Positions 1 to 11,715 of a DNA stretch of 64,000 nt are shown here, one piece after another. A program made the translations under genes and the position numbers. The stretch's first letter is position 1; every line of letters begins with the position of its first letter. This stretch comes from Aricia agestis (lineage: Eukaryota > Arthropoda > Insecta > Lepidoptera > Lycaenidae), in NCBI RefSeq assembly GCF_905147365.1, contig NC_056425.1:10361501-10425500 (forward strand), in the 5' to 3' direction. The notes under the pieces were generated by a model. It did no database searches. It saw nothing but the letters and a program-made list of their open reading frames with translations, and was not told the origin of the DNA.

Positions 1-32
1 TCACCCCCCCCCCCCCCCCACCCCCCCCCCCC
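1..32. repeat. poly-C tract
   Basis: Almost pure cytosine run, broken by one A, at the window edge. It resembles the homopolymer cores of the hAT-type miniatures elsewhere in the window (22897-22921 and 36278-36293). Confidence 0.7.
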
Positions 33-458
33 CTGTTGTTACAAAATACGCTGCTCACTGTTTCGAGAATTTTGTACAAAATTTTAGTTGAACTTGCAAT
101 ATTTTAAAAAACCACTTGATTTAGTAAAATGGATCCGTTGCAAATAAAAAAAAATATACTTACTTACCTACTAATTTTGAAACAAAGTTGAAACAGTGAC
201 ATAAAAAATTGAACGCCGATGAAATCAGAAATTTATACGTAATTTTGTTGCTAAAACTATTTTGAATAAACTAAACACTATTAATTTTAATATTACTATT
301 TAAACGTACGAAAACGTGCCTACAAGCAAATAATATTATAGGTTAAGCCAGGTTACATACAGTATATGTTTTTAAAACCAAGAAAAATGTAAAGGTAAGC
401 GTATAAGAAATAAAATGCATTAAATTAAACATTATATTAACTTAGAATACAATAACAG
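33..458. other. no gene seen; 3' flank of the minus-strand gene ending at 459
   Basis: AT-rich sequence with no supported coding region. It must hold the 3' untranslated region and cleavage site of the gene at 459-3978. I see no strong AATAAA on the minus strand close to the stop codon. Confidence 0.5.
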
Positions 459-3400
459 CTATGTTTTGGTTCGCACAGTGCCTTTTCTTCTTAGACTTTC
501 TACGGGAAACTTGTAGAATGGATAATATGCACCTAATTTTCTGTTGAGAACTAAATATGGCGGCATTTTCAGACCATCCATTACTTTCGTGGACCAGTTC
601 CTTCTTGGGCTGTAGAGTCTTTTGAGTGGTTTCTTGATGGACGACTCTACACTTCTTGATCCATCGTAAACAGGAGATGACGTTACTATACTTAGAAATA
701 GTAATGCTAGGACTACCTGTTGAAACCAGAAAGAATTATAGAATCGTAGACCAAGAGGCTGTCATGGGATAGTAGCATGATAATATACTCTAACAATATA
801 AAAAAATATATTTTATTTAAATTTCGTACTAAACAAACATTATCTCTATTTATAAAAACGGTATTTTTGTCTGTGCGAAATCTGAAAGTTATTTCAAAGC
901 AATGCTTATTATTAAAGATCTTCTAGGAGGATTAACACATATATAGCGTATAACATTAAAGTATTAGACTACTGATAACGATAAATATTTAGTTTTTATT
1001 CTGGTATTTGCCTACATTTAAATCAAAAAGAAATAAAACGAAATTTAGTAGACATTTTAAGTTAAATAATATGCGAGGTTTTAAATTAAAACAAGATAAA
1101 ACTAATATAACTTATATTTTGGTGATCGTTGTATTTTAAATTAATTTATCATAAATATATTTCAATAACAACAGCTGTGAATCATACCAGCATAAATATT
1201 AATTTTAAATGATCAGATATTATATTTCATGTAAAATAGAATATATTATGTATTAACAATTTTACGCTCAAAACTTACCTTTAACAAAATGTCTTTGTCG
1301 ATCTCCATATGATAATATTTTTCCAGTTATAAGTTAATAATTTATATTTATTATTATTTATGGCTTAGGCATAATATTCACATCAGTAAAAACAAGTAAT
1401 AGTACGATATTGATCTTGCCATTGATTTTATACCGATTGTCCGGCAGGCTGACCTACTGCGACACCGAGGTTTAGGATGAGGACAGAAACCCATGGAGTA
1501 TAGAACTCATAATTGTTAGGACATGTTTAAAAATATACATTTGATTACTTAGTTTAAGTGTAAACAGGATGTATTAAAACAGGCTGAAAACACTTACGGG
1601 TGTGCATAATATGCCCTTATGGTGAAACCAGCGATAAGAGTTATTTTTTTTACTACTTATGAGTTACGACCAAATTCTTGTCACTGGTTACTAAGGCATT
1701 TCTCATAGAAATATAGAAGTCAAAAGTAACTTTTTCAGCGCTGCTACTTTGACAGTATTTAATTAACTTTAGGGTCACAATGTACCCGTGGGCGCCGGCA
1801 GAAATAATTTCCAAGTGGTGCAGATTTTAGTTTTCTTTCTTTTCTTTTCGTTTTACTTTTTACGAACAACAGTGACTGTCTATTTACGTCAACAGAAAAC
1901 ATTTGCCGAAACATTACGAAATATTATTAAATATTATAGTACGCCATGATATTAGGGTTACATAATTATACGTGGGAGAGCCATGCTTCGGCACGAATGG
2001 GCCGGCTCGACCGGAGAAATACCACGTTCTCACAGAAAACCGGCGTGAAACAGCGCTTGCGCTGTGTTTCGCCGAGTGAGTGAGTTTACCGGAGGCCCAA
2101 TCCCCTACCCTATTCCCTCTTAAAAGGCCGGCAACGCACCTGCAGCTCTTCTGATGCTGCGAGTGTCCATGGGCGACGGAAGTTGCTTTCCATCAGGTGA
2201 CCCGTTTGCTCGTCTGCCCCCTTATTTCATAAAAGAAAAAATGCTTTTTATTTCAATAATTCCTGTTGATCCCGAGACTCCCAAGAGGTGCAAGTGCACC
2301 ACCTGGCACCCCCCTGCCGGCGCCCATGAATATAAGTACCTCTATATATTCTAAAGTTATCACATTGTTTTGTTACACACTGTATGAAGTTGCCAACAGT
2401 AGCAAAATTCATGATTTGGCAACATGCAAAATGGTACTTGGATGAAATTGTCAGGAGTGTGCAAAATATAAAGATTTAGTTTTGAGGAAATCACAAGTTA
2501 CGTTCTATATTATATATATATAAAATTCTCGTGTCACAATGTTAGGCCCCGTACTCCTCCGAAACGGCTTTACTGATTTTAACCAAATTTTATATACATA
2601 TTCAGTAGGTCTGAGAATCGGCTACTGGTTACTTATTATATTGATAAGTGCATTTGTTGAATAAATAATAGTAAATTATTACAACTCGAGACTGACGGCG
2701 ACCATTGTTTGTGCGACGGGATAGCGATGGACGTTGTCATGGTGACATACTTATTTAGTCACTTCAATAAAATAATACGGGCGAAATACTTTATATGGCA
2801 AAGAAACGTTTGCCGGGACAGCTAGTATTTTAATATATTTTTTGTTTTTACTGTAGCAAACTATCGTTTTCCGTATCTAGAAAATTTTAATAAGAGAAAG
2901 TATATGTAGCCGCTCTACAGACGCCAATGTGCCGCATGTGGTACAGAACAATTATCACAGTTCTGTATGACACAGTACATAGTATAAACCATAAACAGAA
3001 GTCCATCTTCGTACTTTGTCGACTGAATCACACGCACAGTGCACACATTAGTAAGACTTAAGATAACTTTACAGGGCAGAACAATTAATGGTCATAAACT
3101 TGCCTGTTGTATGACCTCGGTGTCAAGAACATGGCTGAGTTAGGGCCTACTACAACGTAACGATTTAGTGCTATGTTTGCTCAAAACTGAACTTATTACT
3201 TATTCAGCCAAGTGCGAGTCGGACTCGCTCACGACGGGTACCGTTATAGAGCAAAAATTGGCCAAAAATTGTGTTTTTTGTATGTGTGCCCCCCTTAAAT
3301 AATCATTTTATTTTAATTTTATTATTAATTATTAAAGTGCACATATTATAATTAGGGATTTTGTAAACATTTCAAGTGCCCCGTTGCCATTATTGATATC

Positions 3401-3978
3401 GAGTAAAAAGGACCACGAGCAAAAAATCACGTTTGTTGTATAGGAGGAATTTTATTTTATTTTTAGTATTTGTTGTTATAGCGGCAAAAGATATCCAATC
3501 TGTGAAATTTTCAGAAGTCTAGCTATAGCGGTTCTTGAGATACAGCCTGGAGACAGACAGAAAGACGGACAGACATCGAAGTCTCAGTAATATGGCCTTG
3601 TTTTCACCCTTTGGGTACGGAACCCTAAAAACATATCCGTTGCAATTTGCCATATACATAGTATTTGGTATGACCTCCAACTTGAGTGATGTAACATATG
3701 GATGAATATAAAAGCCCTAAATAAATTAAAAAAAAAAAAACACCGTCTACTGTATAAATATGTACTGTGGCACGACACAGTAGCCCAGTCCCGTTGTGTT
3801 GTGTACACAGTATTTATGCTGTGCTGAGTGTTTACTATGTCAAACTATGGATTTTATCTCAATCCTATGTATAGGTCGTATGGAGATCTAGTATCCCAAT
3901 TTTTACTTTATCTCTAGTAGGTAAAGTTCAAAATTGTCATACAAGATCTATCTTCGTCTGCAAACTTACGATCGCCAT
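459..3978 (-). CDS. Small basic secreted protein, two exons
   Basis: Spliced minus-strand gene: exon 1 3970-3978 (codons M-A-I), donor GTAAGT, and exon 2 459-716 after acceptor TTTCAACAG, joined in phase 0 to give 88 residues. The joined N-terminus MAIVVLALLFLSIVTSSP is a clean signal peptide. The mature part is strongly basic (KKPLKR, SPRR, LRRK), rich in Tyr, and has one Trp and no Cys. Dibasic sites could allow processing to peptides, but this is only a possibility. The large exon has no early in-frame ATG, so it is easily missed. A competing first exon at 1279-1308 (ten codons, MEIDKD...) also joins in phase 0. I prefer 3970-3978 because it has a TATA box and gives a normal signal peptide. 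The 3.25-kb intron is full of transposons. Family not recognised. Confidence 0.7.
1786..2329. mobile_element. DNA element with GGGCGCCGGCAG ends, split by a SINE
   Basis: The left end reads GTGGGCGCCGGCAG and the right end is its complement (CTGCCGGCGCCCAT). The same left end recurs alone at 38816-38870. A SINE (1972-2240) sits inside. The whole element lies in the long intron of the gene at 459-3978. Confidence 0.6.
1972..2240 (+). mobile_element. SINE with LINE-derived 3' tail, full copy 1
   Basis: Starts GTGGGAGAGCCATGCTTCGG and ends with CCCCTTATTTCATAAAA and an A-rich tail. Other copies: 43817-44152 (minus), 51763-51897 (minus, 5'-truncated) and 55842-56177 (plus). Copies share the 3' end and differ at the 5' end, as expected of reverse-transcribed insertions. 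Confidence 0.7.
2525..2826 (+). mobile_element. Helitron-like fragment, copy 1
   Basis: Begins TTCTCGTGTCACAATG and ends GGGACAGCTAGT, the TC...CTAGT end pattern of Helitrons. A close copy lies at 42860-43168 and a diverged minus-strand one at 31491-31680. It has no coding capacity. Confidence 0.55.
3195..3632 (-). mobile_element. Repeat of the GAGTCCGACTCGC family
   Basis: Bounded by GAGTCGGACTCGC at one side and GGTACGGAACCCTA at the other, with the GACAGACAGAAAGACGG segment between them. Related pieces occur at 44395-44705, 46600-46700 and 58265-59665. Non-coding and of unknown class. Confidence 0.55.
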
Positions 3979-4025
3979 GATCAACTTGTGTTCAGCAAAA
4001 CTTGGAATGGAATTGTCGTCGGAGT

Positions 4026-4032
4026 TTTTATA
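4026..4032 (-). promoter_or_regulatory. TATA box of the gene at 459-3978
   Basis: Minus-strand TATAAAA about 50 bases upstream of the ATG at 3978. This leaves room for a start site near 3998 and a short leader. It supports 3970-3978 as the true first exon. Confidence 0.55.
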
Positions 4033-4577
4033 ATACGAGAATGTCTGACTGTAAAATATATTATGTTCTTCTAAAAAAGATAATAAAATTTGAATTTGAG
4101 AGAATAAAAGAAGGAAGGAAATGCGCTATACAACATTTTGAAAATTATAAAATTACATAATATATTTTAAATAGAATTATATACTGTTATAGGAAATTAC
4201 CTCATCCACAAACTATTAAATTTACAACATACTTTATCATATTTTAAAGGTTTTATAGGTTTGAATAAATGTCTGAAACTATAACCATACTTGCGAAATT
4301 CCGATACAGGATAATAAACAGAACTAAAATTATTATAGAAAAAAATTCAGAGTGCGCGCGCGTTGGTGTCTTTTGAATGGTAAAGAAGAAAGAGTTTTTA
4401 TTTTTATTTTTGAGCCTTTCTTCGCAAAAATTTTAACAAATTCTCTATGATACGTAACATAATATGGAACAAGTATGGATTAATGTGATTTAAATATCGA
4501 AAATAATAATGTTATGCTTAATGACAAAGTAATTAATTTTATTGTTAGGTAACACAACGGAATGTTGCTAGTGACAT

Positions 4578-4627
4578 TATAAATATACAAGAATCAAATT
4601 GTTATAATAATTTAACAATCTGTCAGT
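4578..4627 (+). promoter_or_regulatory. Core promoter of the mucin-like gene
   Basis: TATAAATATA at 4578 and TATAATA at 4603 precede an arthropod-type initiator TCAGT at 4623-4627. The ATG follows at 4642. The exact start site is uncertain because neither TATA spacing is ideal. Confidence 0.45.
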
Positions 4628-4641
4628 GATAAGAGAGCACC

Positions 4642-7600
4642 ATGAGAGTGAAAATTATATTTTTGATTGTAAGTAATTACTAAATTTAAGTATTATTATT
4701 GCTCCAAAAGTGTTGAAGTTTTGCTCAAAATTTTCTTGTGAAACTAGTAGTACATATTTATCTACTACTAGTTTTCTTATTCTATTTAGATAAATAGTTA
4801 GAAAATTAGTAGATAAATAGATTAACGTCTTGAAACGTTAATCTATTTATCTACTAATTTTAAAAATTAAATTATTGTCAGCTCCATGTACCTATTAAAA
4901 TATCCCAGGGATACTTTACAAATTTTGGCCGCATTTACTTTTAAGGATTGTATACTTACACCGAGTCGAGTTAGGCGATGTGCATTGTTATTATATTGCT
5001 TCTATGTATTATGTAAGCCCCTTGTGACCTCTGTGGCTCAGTGGTGAGTGCGTTGGAAGCTCAAGCCGGGGGTCGCGGGTTTGAATCCCACCGACGGAAC
5101 AAAAAGTATTCAATGTTCCCGGGTCTAGATGTGTATTAAATATGTGTATAATATAATAAAAATCTTAAATATACGTATAGTATAAAAGTATTAAATATAA
5201 TATTTCCGTTGTCTGGTACCTGTAACACAAGTCCTTTAAGTACTTAGCACGGGGCCAGACTGACGTGGTGTGAAGCGTCCATAGATATTATTATTATTAT
5301 TATATTATTATAAATTTCACCAAAACCGACTAAGCTGTTTATGAAAATGAAAAAAAAATGGATCTTTTTATTTCCAAATTAGTTAAAAAATTCACAGAAT
5401 TTTTTAACCTATTTGGAAATATTTTTTAGGAATGATCCCATACAATGCTAACAAACTATTTAAACATTTTATATTAGTGATGATGTAGGAATTAGAAAAT
5501 TTCATAGAAATATATCAAAAATGTATATAAAATCATGAACACTTTTTTTTCAGTGGGCATGTCTATCATGTTTCGTGCCTCCTTCCACCAGCTACAGCAT
5601 CCGTGTACCAGAAAAGAATCCTTGCGGAAGCACCACCACCACAGAAGCTTCTAGTGGTGCTAATGGTAAGTACTACTTAACTATGAAACCTTACCGGCTG
5701 CTGCATGACAGTGGTTTTGTTAAAACTGAAGAAAACACCTAAAGGTCTTCTAAACATTTATTAACGGCCGTTCCCAATATTTGATCTATCTCTGGTTTTG
5801 CCCTACTAGAGATAGGAATAGCTCACAATTGACATAAAATATATGTCTCTAATGTCTAATGTGAGCTATTCCTATCTCTAGTAGGGCAAAACCAGAGATA
5901 GATCAAATATTGGGAACGGCCGTTAGATTATTATTGCACGAATCTCTACATAGCTCTTGACAATATTTTCTCAATAGACAACTACTTCAAATATGACAAA
6001 TACTACATTCGACAAAAACTATGATCAACTTTAAAAATAACTAGTTTATTTTATGGCTAATGATGGTTTCGACGTTAAACGTTGGTTATTTTTATGGTAA
6101 AGTAAAATGTCATAAGTCATAACTCATAAGTCTATAGAGAATAGTTCTACAGAACTGTTCTCTTATGTTGGCTGTAGCCAACAAACTGCTATATAGTTTG
6201 GCACATATAAAAATAGCCTAATTTGTTAAACACTTTTTTTTTACAATTTAGCACTTATTAAGCATTAAGTCACAAAATCAGAGGGCCTAGACAAGCGGCA
6301 AGCGATTATCGTAATCGCCAACGCCAACGCCACAAAACGTATGGGATTTGACATTAGTATTCGCTAGCGAAGCGATGACTTATGTCAAATCGCATACATT
6401 TTGTTGGCATTTACGATAATCGCTTGCCACTTGTCTACTAGGGCTTATACTATCAGAAAAGTTGATTCATAGGCAGATGCGGGGCTTACGTAGTTTGGTC
6501 GCGTTATGTCAAACACAGCCGGAATCACAATTAACATTGAATTGACATGGTCCGACCAAATGACGTTGGTCTGTCAAGCCTAGGAATCAATTTCCTCGAC
6601 GGTACATAAAGTTGAAGAAGGATAAATTTTATAATTTTCACAGGCTGCGGCGAGGGCATCTCCCAGGGGGTACATTCCCTGAAGAAGGATGTCATCACGA
6701 AGGTTCTATCCCTCGGGAAGACCATCATATCTGGTGCCGTCAACATTGGAGCGTCCATCGTTGCCAAGAAACTGGCAATGCTGTCAGCGCCAGATTGTCC
6801 GACGCCGTGCCCCACTGTGAGTATAAGTTTCTAGAACTTGCTAGAAGATGTTCAAATAAGATAGGAGAAGAAAAAGTTTATAAAATATGTTACGAAACCA
6901 ATGGTGTAGACTGTAGACTCTACTTTGAACTTATTGTACCATCGAGGAAATTGATTCCTAGGCAGATGACAGACCAACATTTACGTCATATTTTGGTCGG
7001 ATCATGTCAATTCAATGATAATTCTGATCTGTCGGCTGGGTTTGACGTAACGCGTACTACGTAGTTCCCCCATCTGCCTAGGAATCACCTTCTCTGATAG
7101 TACCTACATCTAGTGCCTATGTAAATTATATAGCAATAATGCACATACCGAATAAAATATTAGGTTAATTAAGGTAATTGGCCTTTTTGTACAACCACGT
7201 TATATTTTTAGAAATCCGTTTTAATTATTAACTGTGAATAAATTAGCTTAAAGCCTTTGTGAAGGCTCGCGTCGTCACACCTTGACTGACTGATGGTACT
7301 TAATATTATAAATTAAAATTACATACTATGTTAAAGCACAAATCAATAGGTGTGATAGTTTTTCCGTAAAATGTACCACACTATGTAGGGACAGATTGTG
7401 GGATATACTAGAGCTCGATTCGCTCGCCCTGATAAAAAATAAATAACATTCTATATTCACTCTTAAGTTTTATAAACGAGAAATTTTGTTTAGCTACTTT
7501 TTATTGAATTATCTCTAGCTCCTTCCGAAATTGAACAGTATAAGTATTTTGCTCTTTGCTTTTAAATACGTCTTAATAATAATTTTACAAATTCTAGACA

Positions 7601-8649
7601 CCCGAACCAACGACAACCACAACAACAACCACAACGACTACAACAACACCAAAACCCACGACAACGACCACAACTACAACAACACCGAAACCCACAACGA
7701 CAACAACAAAGCCCACAACAACGACAACTAAACCTACGACAACAACAACAACAGACGCACCGACTACGAAGAAGCCGTGTCACCATGCGCACGTGCACGG
7801 CTCCCACGAGCATGCGCACGAAGTGGCCTACGAGTACATCATCTACGCCAATGATGACCCTAACAGGTTAGAATGAGAACAAGTCCCAAAATTGGGAAAT
7901 GGTCATTTATTTGACCATTCTTTTGATTTAAATTGTCATGCCTATTTTTTATTTTGTTCTTTTCTATCAAGCGCCTTTCATGTAAAGGACAAATTATTTG
8001 GTTGCTTGAGCATTTTTAAAATATTTTTATAGGTAAGGGGTAATTATTATAAATATCAGTATGCTTTTCGATCCAAGTCCATTTTCTTATAATATTGAAT
8101 CCTTATTAATAAACACTGACATAAGATAATACAATAACTAGAATTAGGGTGGGTTGCACCAACTTACTTTAGCTATAAGTTCCGTAACTTTAACTATAAC
8201 TACAATACAAAATGTCAAATCTTTGGTGACAGTCAAAAATGTACGCCATTTAACCATAACCTTGAGCTCGAGAAGGCTTTGAATGAACGTGGCGAAAAAT
8301 GGAACTAACGCTGTCATCATCACAAAATATATATTTGTAGTACCAATCATCATACATAAATGCCATTTTTGACAGTTCTCCTTTACCGGCAGCACTCCCG
8401 CCCAAGCCTTGTCGGACCAGCTGTCATCTGTCAAATTCTGTGGCCAAAGTTAAGGTTAAAACTAAATTTTGCCTTAACTACAACCATAGTCCACAACTTT
8501 GACCATAACTTTAACTTTAACCACGCCTCTGGTGCAACCCACCTTTAATAAAACATATAACTTTCTGTTCCAGTTTTGTGCAGCACAACCCACACCACGA
8601 TGTTGTATCCGACGACGGCGAACAGGTGATTGCTTATTTTAACAAATAA
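4642..8649 (+). CDS. Secreted Thr-rich mucin-like protein, five exons
   Basis: Exons 4642-4668, 5554-5665, 6644-6816, 7598-7866 and 8574-8649 have matching phases (0, 1, 0, 2) and GT-AG borders, giving 218 residues. The signal peptide spans exons 1-2 (MRVKIIFLIWACLSC...). Residues about 47-104 (exon 3) form an amphipathic Lys/Gly/Ala stretch with Cys residues at both ends. Residues 105-163 are Thr blocks of 5-13 separated by PKP or KP, expected to be densely O-glycosylated. A His-rich patch (HHAHVHGSHEHAH) follows, then an acidic C-terminus. The layout suggests an extracellular mucin-type coating protein with possible metal binding, which is inferred. AATAAA overlaps the stop. Introns hold a perfect palindrome and several miniatures, two of which flank exon 3 as inverted repeats. 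Family not recognised. Confidence 0.85.
5028..5290 (+). mobile_element. tRNA-derived SINE in intron 1
   Basis: Contains an A-box-like TGGCTCAGTGG and a B box GGTTTGAATCC, then a non-tRNA body ending CGTCCATAGATATT and an (ATT)n tail. A minus-strand 3' fragment of the same family lies at 46230-46345. The tRNA-like part is not a functional tRNA gene. Confidence 0.75.
5762..5926. repeat. Perfect 67-bp inverted repeat (palindromic miniature)
   Basis: Arms 5762-5828 and 5860-5926 are complementary at every base I compared, with a 31-bp loop. Ends are TAACGGCCGTT. It lies in intron 2 of the mucin-like gene and looks like a young palindromic MITE. Confidence 0.85.
6283..6445. mobile_element. Palindromic MITE, GGGCCTAGACAAG family, copy 1
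   Basis: Long terminal inverted repeats (GGGCCTAGACAAGCGGCAAG and its complement) and a central CGCTAGCGAAGCGATGA hairpin. Other copies at 17374-17530 and 33999-34176. Two of the three copies sit in introns of the secreted-protein genes. Confidence 0.75.
6450..6605 (-). mobile_element. MITE, CTGCCTAGGAATCA family, copy 1
   Basis: Ends CTATCAGA... and ...CTCGACGGTAC. It is inverted relative to copy 2 at 6936-7104, and exon 3 of the mucin-like gene (6644-6816) lies between them. Third copy at 40616-40796. Confidence 0.7.
6936..7104 (+). mobile_element. MITE, CTGCCTAGGAATCA family, copy 2
   Basis: Starts GTACCATCGAGGAAATTGAT and ends TCTCTGATAGTACC. It is in inverted orientation to the copy at 6450-6605, just downstream of exon 3. 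Confidence 0.7.
8146..8545. mobile_element. DNA miniature with GGTGGGTTGCACCA ends in intron 4
   Basis: Left end GGGTGGGTTGCACCA, right end TGGTGCAACCCACC. Sub-terminal blocks rich in ACTTTAACTATAAC are inverted between the ends. Its right end is only about 30 bp from the splice acceptor of the last exon of the mucin-like gene. Confidence 0.7.
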
Positions 8650-8852
8650 ATAATCCATACATAATATTATTGTATTCTTACTTACCCCATGTTGAAACTA
8701 CGTTTTATCTATCTCTCCTTAATTATTCTAACGTTATAAATGAATATTTTATTTTTGTTGGGGAATAGGGAATATACTTCATAGAATCCAGTTGACAGTG
8801 AAATTAATGAATGCATCTTAGCTGCTCTGCATCATAAAGTTAATAAACCTAT

Positions 8853-9871
8853 TTTTTTTTACATGGGGAAATGCGTTACGCATCCCCGGCGGATTGGGGA
8901 CATCGGCCGGGGTATGTGGGACTCTCCGAGGAACTACCCACTAAAACCCCATGGTGCTCCACTCACCGCTTAGGCAAAGTTACGGGCACGATCAACCCAC
9001 CGCAACTTTACCAACGGTTGTCTGTGCCAGATCCATCAAAACATGCAGGCTTTTCTAGGTCGCCTCGCGAGGTGGCCTAGAAAAGCCCACACGGTGGCCG
9101 CGATATGCAGAAGCACCATGCGCATCACGGCTCTCTCTGGAACTCAGTGTAATGGGCGGCGGTGTCCCCACACTACCACCCCGAGTATTCTAGCTAAGGC
9201 AAGGCGCTGCGGCCACTCCGTGGTGCGCGTCTTCTCCTCGGCCGTCTCAAGGAGTCGAACTCCTGCGCTTGGCCTCCTCCTTTGCAGTGATGACATCCTG
9301 GGCAAAGTCATTCACCGCGTGCCACGCAATCTCGCTGCTCAACATTGCCCGGATTATTGATGGCAGGGAGAGGTCCACTCCAATGGCAGCCGTAAGGGCC
9401 GCGCGTTGTTCCGTCCAAGAGGGACAGGTCGACAATGTGTGTTCGGCCGTGTCCATTTCGTTAAGGCAGTGGTGACACCTTGTGTCACTCTCTCTCCTCG
9501 CGATCTGGCACAGGTACCGACCAAAGCAGCCGTGCCCGGTCAGCATCTGTGTCAGATGGAAGGAGATTGCTCCGTGTCTCCGTTTTACCCACTCTTTAAA
9601 TAGTGGGCGAATTGCTTCTATCAGGGCGACGCTTACCAGCGTTTGCACGGTCTTTGTGACTATGCTGGGGCAGTGCCGTGCCCTCAGACAGGGCCCCCGT
9701 AAGGGCTACTGGCGCCTGTGTGCGAAAAAAAGATTTTGGCGGCCCTTTAGGCAAATTTTTTGGGTCCTTGGTTTTGGCGCCCCTAAATATGTCGATTTGG
9801 CGCCCCTAGAGGATGGCGCCCGTGTGCATAGCACACATTGCACGTATGGTAGCGGGGGCCCTGCCCTCAGA
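8853..9871 (-). mobile_element. R1-like LINE, 5'-truncated
   Basis: The minus strand encodes the C-terminal end of a non-LTR retrotransposon ORF2 (9247-9648). It carries the C-x2-C...H-x4-C motif seen as CHHCLNEMDTAEHTLSTC, with flanking GHGCFGRYL and SLPSIIRAML, as in R1-clade elements. The 3' part ends in a minus-strand A-run at about 8853. The reverse transcriptase core is missing. A hAT miniature (9689-9863) is inserted near its 5' end. Confidence 0.8.
9689..9863. mobile_element. hAT-type MITE with 8-bp target duplication
   Basis: Ends CAGGGCCCCCGTA and its near-complement, flanked by identical CCCTCAGA at 9681-9688 and 9864-9871. This gives exact borders and shows insertion into the older LINE. 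Confidence 0.88.
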
Positions 9872-10287
9872 TAATAATAAGCGGTTATAAGGTTACTTTT
9901 TATCAAGACGAAATTGCCTTTGAATTCCAAAATGGCCAAACAGATTTTGCCGCGCTGCATTGCATGCCTTCCAGTTGCTAAAATCTTTTGTGCTTGGCAA
10001 TAAATCTTGTCCAAGTCCACACCCATATATTCTGTATACATAATATAATATTGTAATTATTTACTAACAAACTGCCGGTGGCCAATGACACGCAACTTGT
10101 ATTGCATAAAGATGCGTCGATCGATTTTCGTAACGCGAACTTTTTCAAGATTAGTTCGTCGCAATTTGATTCGGTTGTGGAAAGACTTTAAAATTAGTAA
10201 TTATTACTAATAAACTATGTGTACAATCAGTCATATTTTTATTACTAATAGTACCTACATTACATGTATATAATGATTTTTTAGTAA
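9872..10287. other. no gene seen
   Basis: AT-rich sequence with no supported exon, splice-site pair or recognisable repeat. It lies upstream (on the minus strand) of the truncated LINE. Confidence 0.5.
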
Positions 10288-11061
10288 AGGGTGTCACAGA
10301 CAGAGCAGGTAATGTAAAGATGTATATTATAGCAAGATACATCTCGATAAATCTTTCTATAGAAATCGTCAGGAGACCACACACAACAGCTATAATGTAT
10401 ATTTTTACATCTTCGTATCTTAAGATACAGAGCTATATGTAAATATACATTTATATTTTGATACATCTAAATACATCTCAATATATTTCTGTATTGTTCT
10501 GTATGTACTATTTACTATACGTCTCTTCTCTTCATAAGATGTTCAAAAATTTCTGTGATTATATTATATGTGTATGATAGACAGATACACACAGTGTTGC
10601 CACTTGCCACCTTAGCACAGCACTTCACAGCAGGTACTGCAGGCAGTCTGTTCCCCAGAGCCTATATTTTCAATCAAATATCTTCAATCCACATCGTTCT
10701 GTTTTTGACACAATATGTAACAATGCGCGCATCAAAATTACAATCCGAATCATCTTCTGATGAACTATCTAGTAAATCTAATAGCAAGTAACTCGAAAAG
10801 CCAGCCAGCCTTTCGAGTTACTTGCTGTTACTTGTTGTTTAATGTTGTTATAATATTATTACAACTTTAAAAATAAGAACAGCCTGTATAACACTTTAGC
10901 AGCTGAAATGTGCGTCAACCGCGGCGTTTAGCATTGAAATGTAGGGAAAGATACATTACATTACCTGTGGTTTGTGTGATACATTAATATCATGTAAAGC
11001 TATACATCCCAGGATGTAATGTACGTTAATATACATTACCTGCTCTGTCTGTGACACCCTT
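10288..11061. mobile_element. DNA transposon with GGGTGTCACAGACAGAGC ends
   Basis: Left end GGGTGTCACAGACAGAGCAG matches the complement of the right end CTGCTCTGTCTGTGACACCC. Sub-terminal ATACATTAC motifs repeat inside. There is no convincing transposase, so it is probably non-autonomous. Confidence 0.8.
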
Positions 11062-11406
11062 GAGAGAGTCCAGCGTGAATTTTTAAAGTAATAATTTTAT
11101 TCATTTTCAAATCATATACATTCCAAAACTTATAAATAAGGCATATTTAGGATAATTTCAATACAAATTCAGTAATTTTAGCGTTGGGGAGCTGTACTAG
11201 TTAAAACTGTGACACAGCTCCCAGGTAAAATCAAGTCATTCATATTAAAAAAAAAACATTCAATCGATCCATATGCTTAGGTATGAATTGAAGTTGAACG
11301 GTGTCAAGACCGGCTATTTTTAACACTACAGTCTACAGATGCTCAATTAACATAATCATATTCGGACATTTTCTGCTGGATCTTTTCAGCTGTGTAGTAC
11401 CTAAAG

Positions 11407-11715
11407 CAGGGGTTCCCAAACTGTGTGCCGCGGCACGGCCGTGCGCCGTGGAAAGGTAAGAGGGGCGCCGTGAGTCATCCACCATCATTATCCGAAACCA
11501 CATATAAAATTAAATTATAATATTAATTATGTAAAGCAGGTAGATGATTAAATATTTGTTTATTACTTACTATTTACCTGCTTAACCTAACTATAATTAT
11601 TAAATGTATTTATTTATGTATCTTTTTCTAATAGCTAGGCTATACCCTACTCTACCTTTATTTTAATATTTTACGTGTAACTGTACCGCAGGCTGAAAAA
11701 GATTGGGAGCCCCTA
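11407..11715. mobile_element. hAT-type MITE, CAGGGGTTCCCAAACT end
   Basis: Left end CAGGGGTTCCCAAACT and right end AGATTGGGAGCCCCTA are imperfect inverted repeats. They are flanked by ACCTAAAG and TCCTAAAG, 7 of 8 identical, as for an aged 8-bp hAT duplication. Confidence 0.75.

Noticed and set aside
5037..5105. Possible tRNA gene with A and B boxes
   Set aside because: It continues into a SINE body with an (ATT)n tail and has a truncated relative at 46230. A tRNA gene would not.
7562..7819. 85-residue Cys-rich frame antisense to the Thr-rich exon
   Set aside because: It is the complement of Thr codons (ACA/ACG to TGT/CGT). No start context and no splice support.
8871..9874. Several plus-strand frames of 65-130 residues
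   Set aside because: They are complements of the R1-like LINE coding region and of a hAT miniature.
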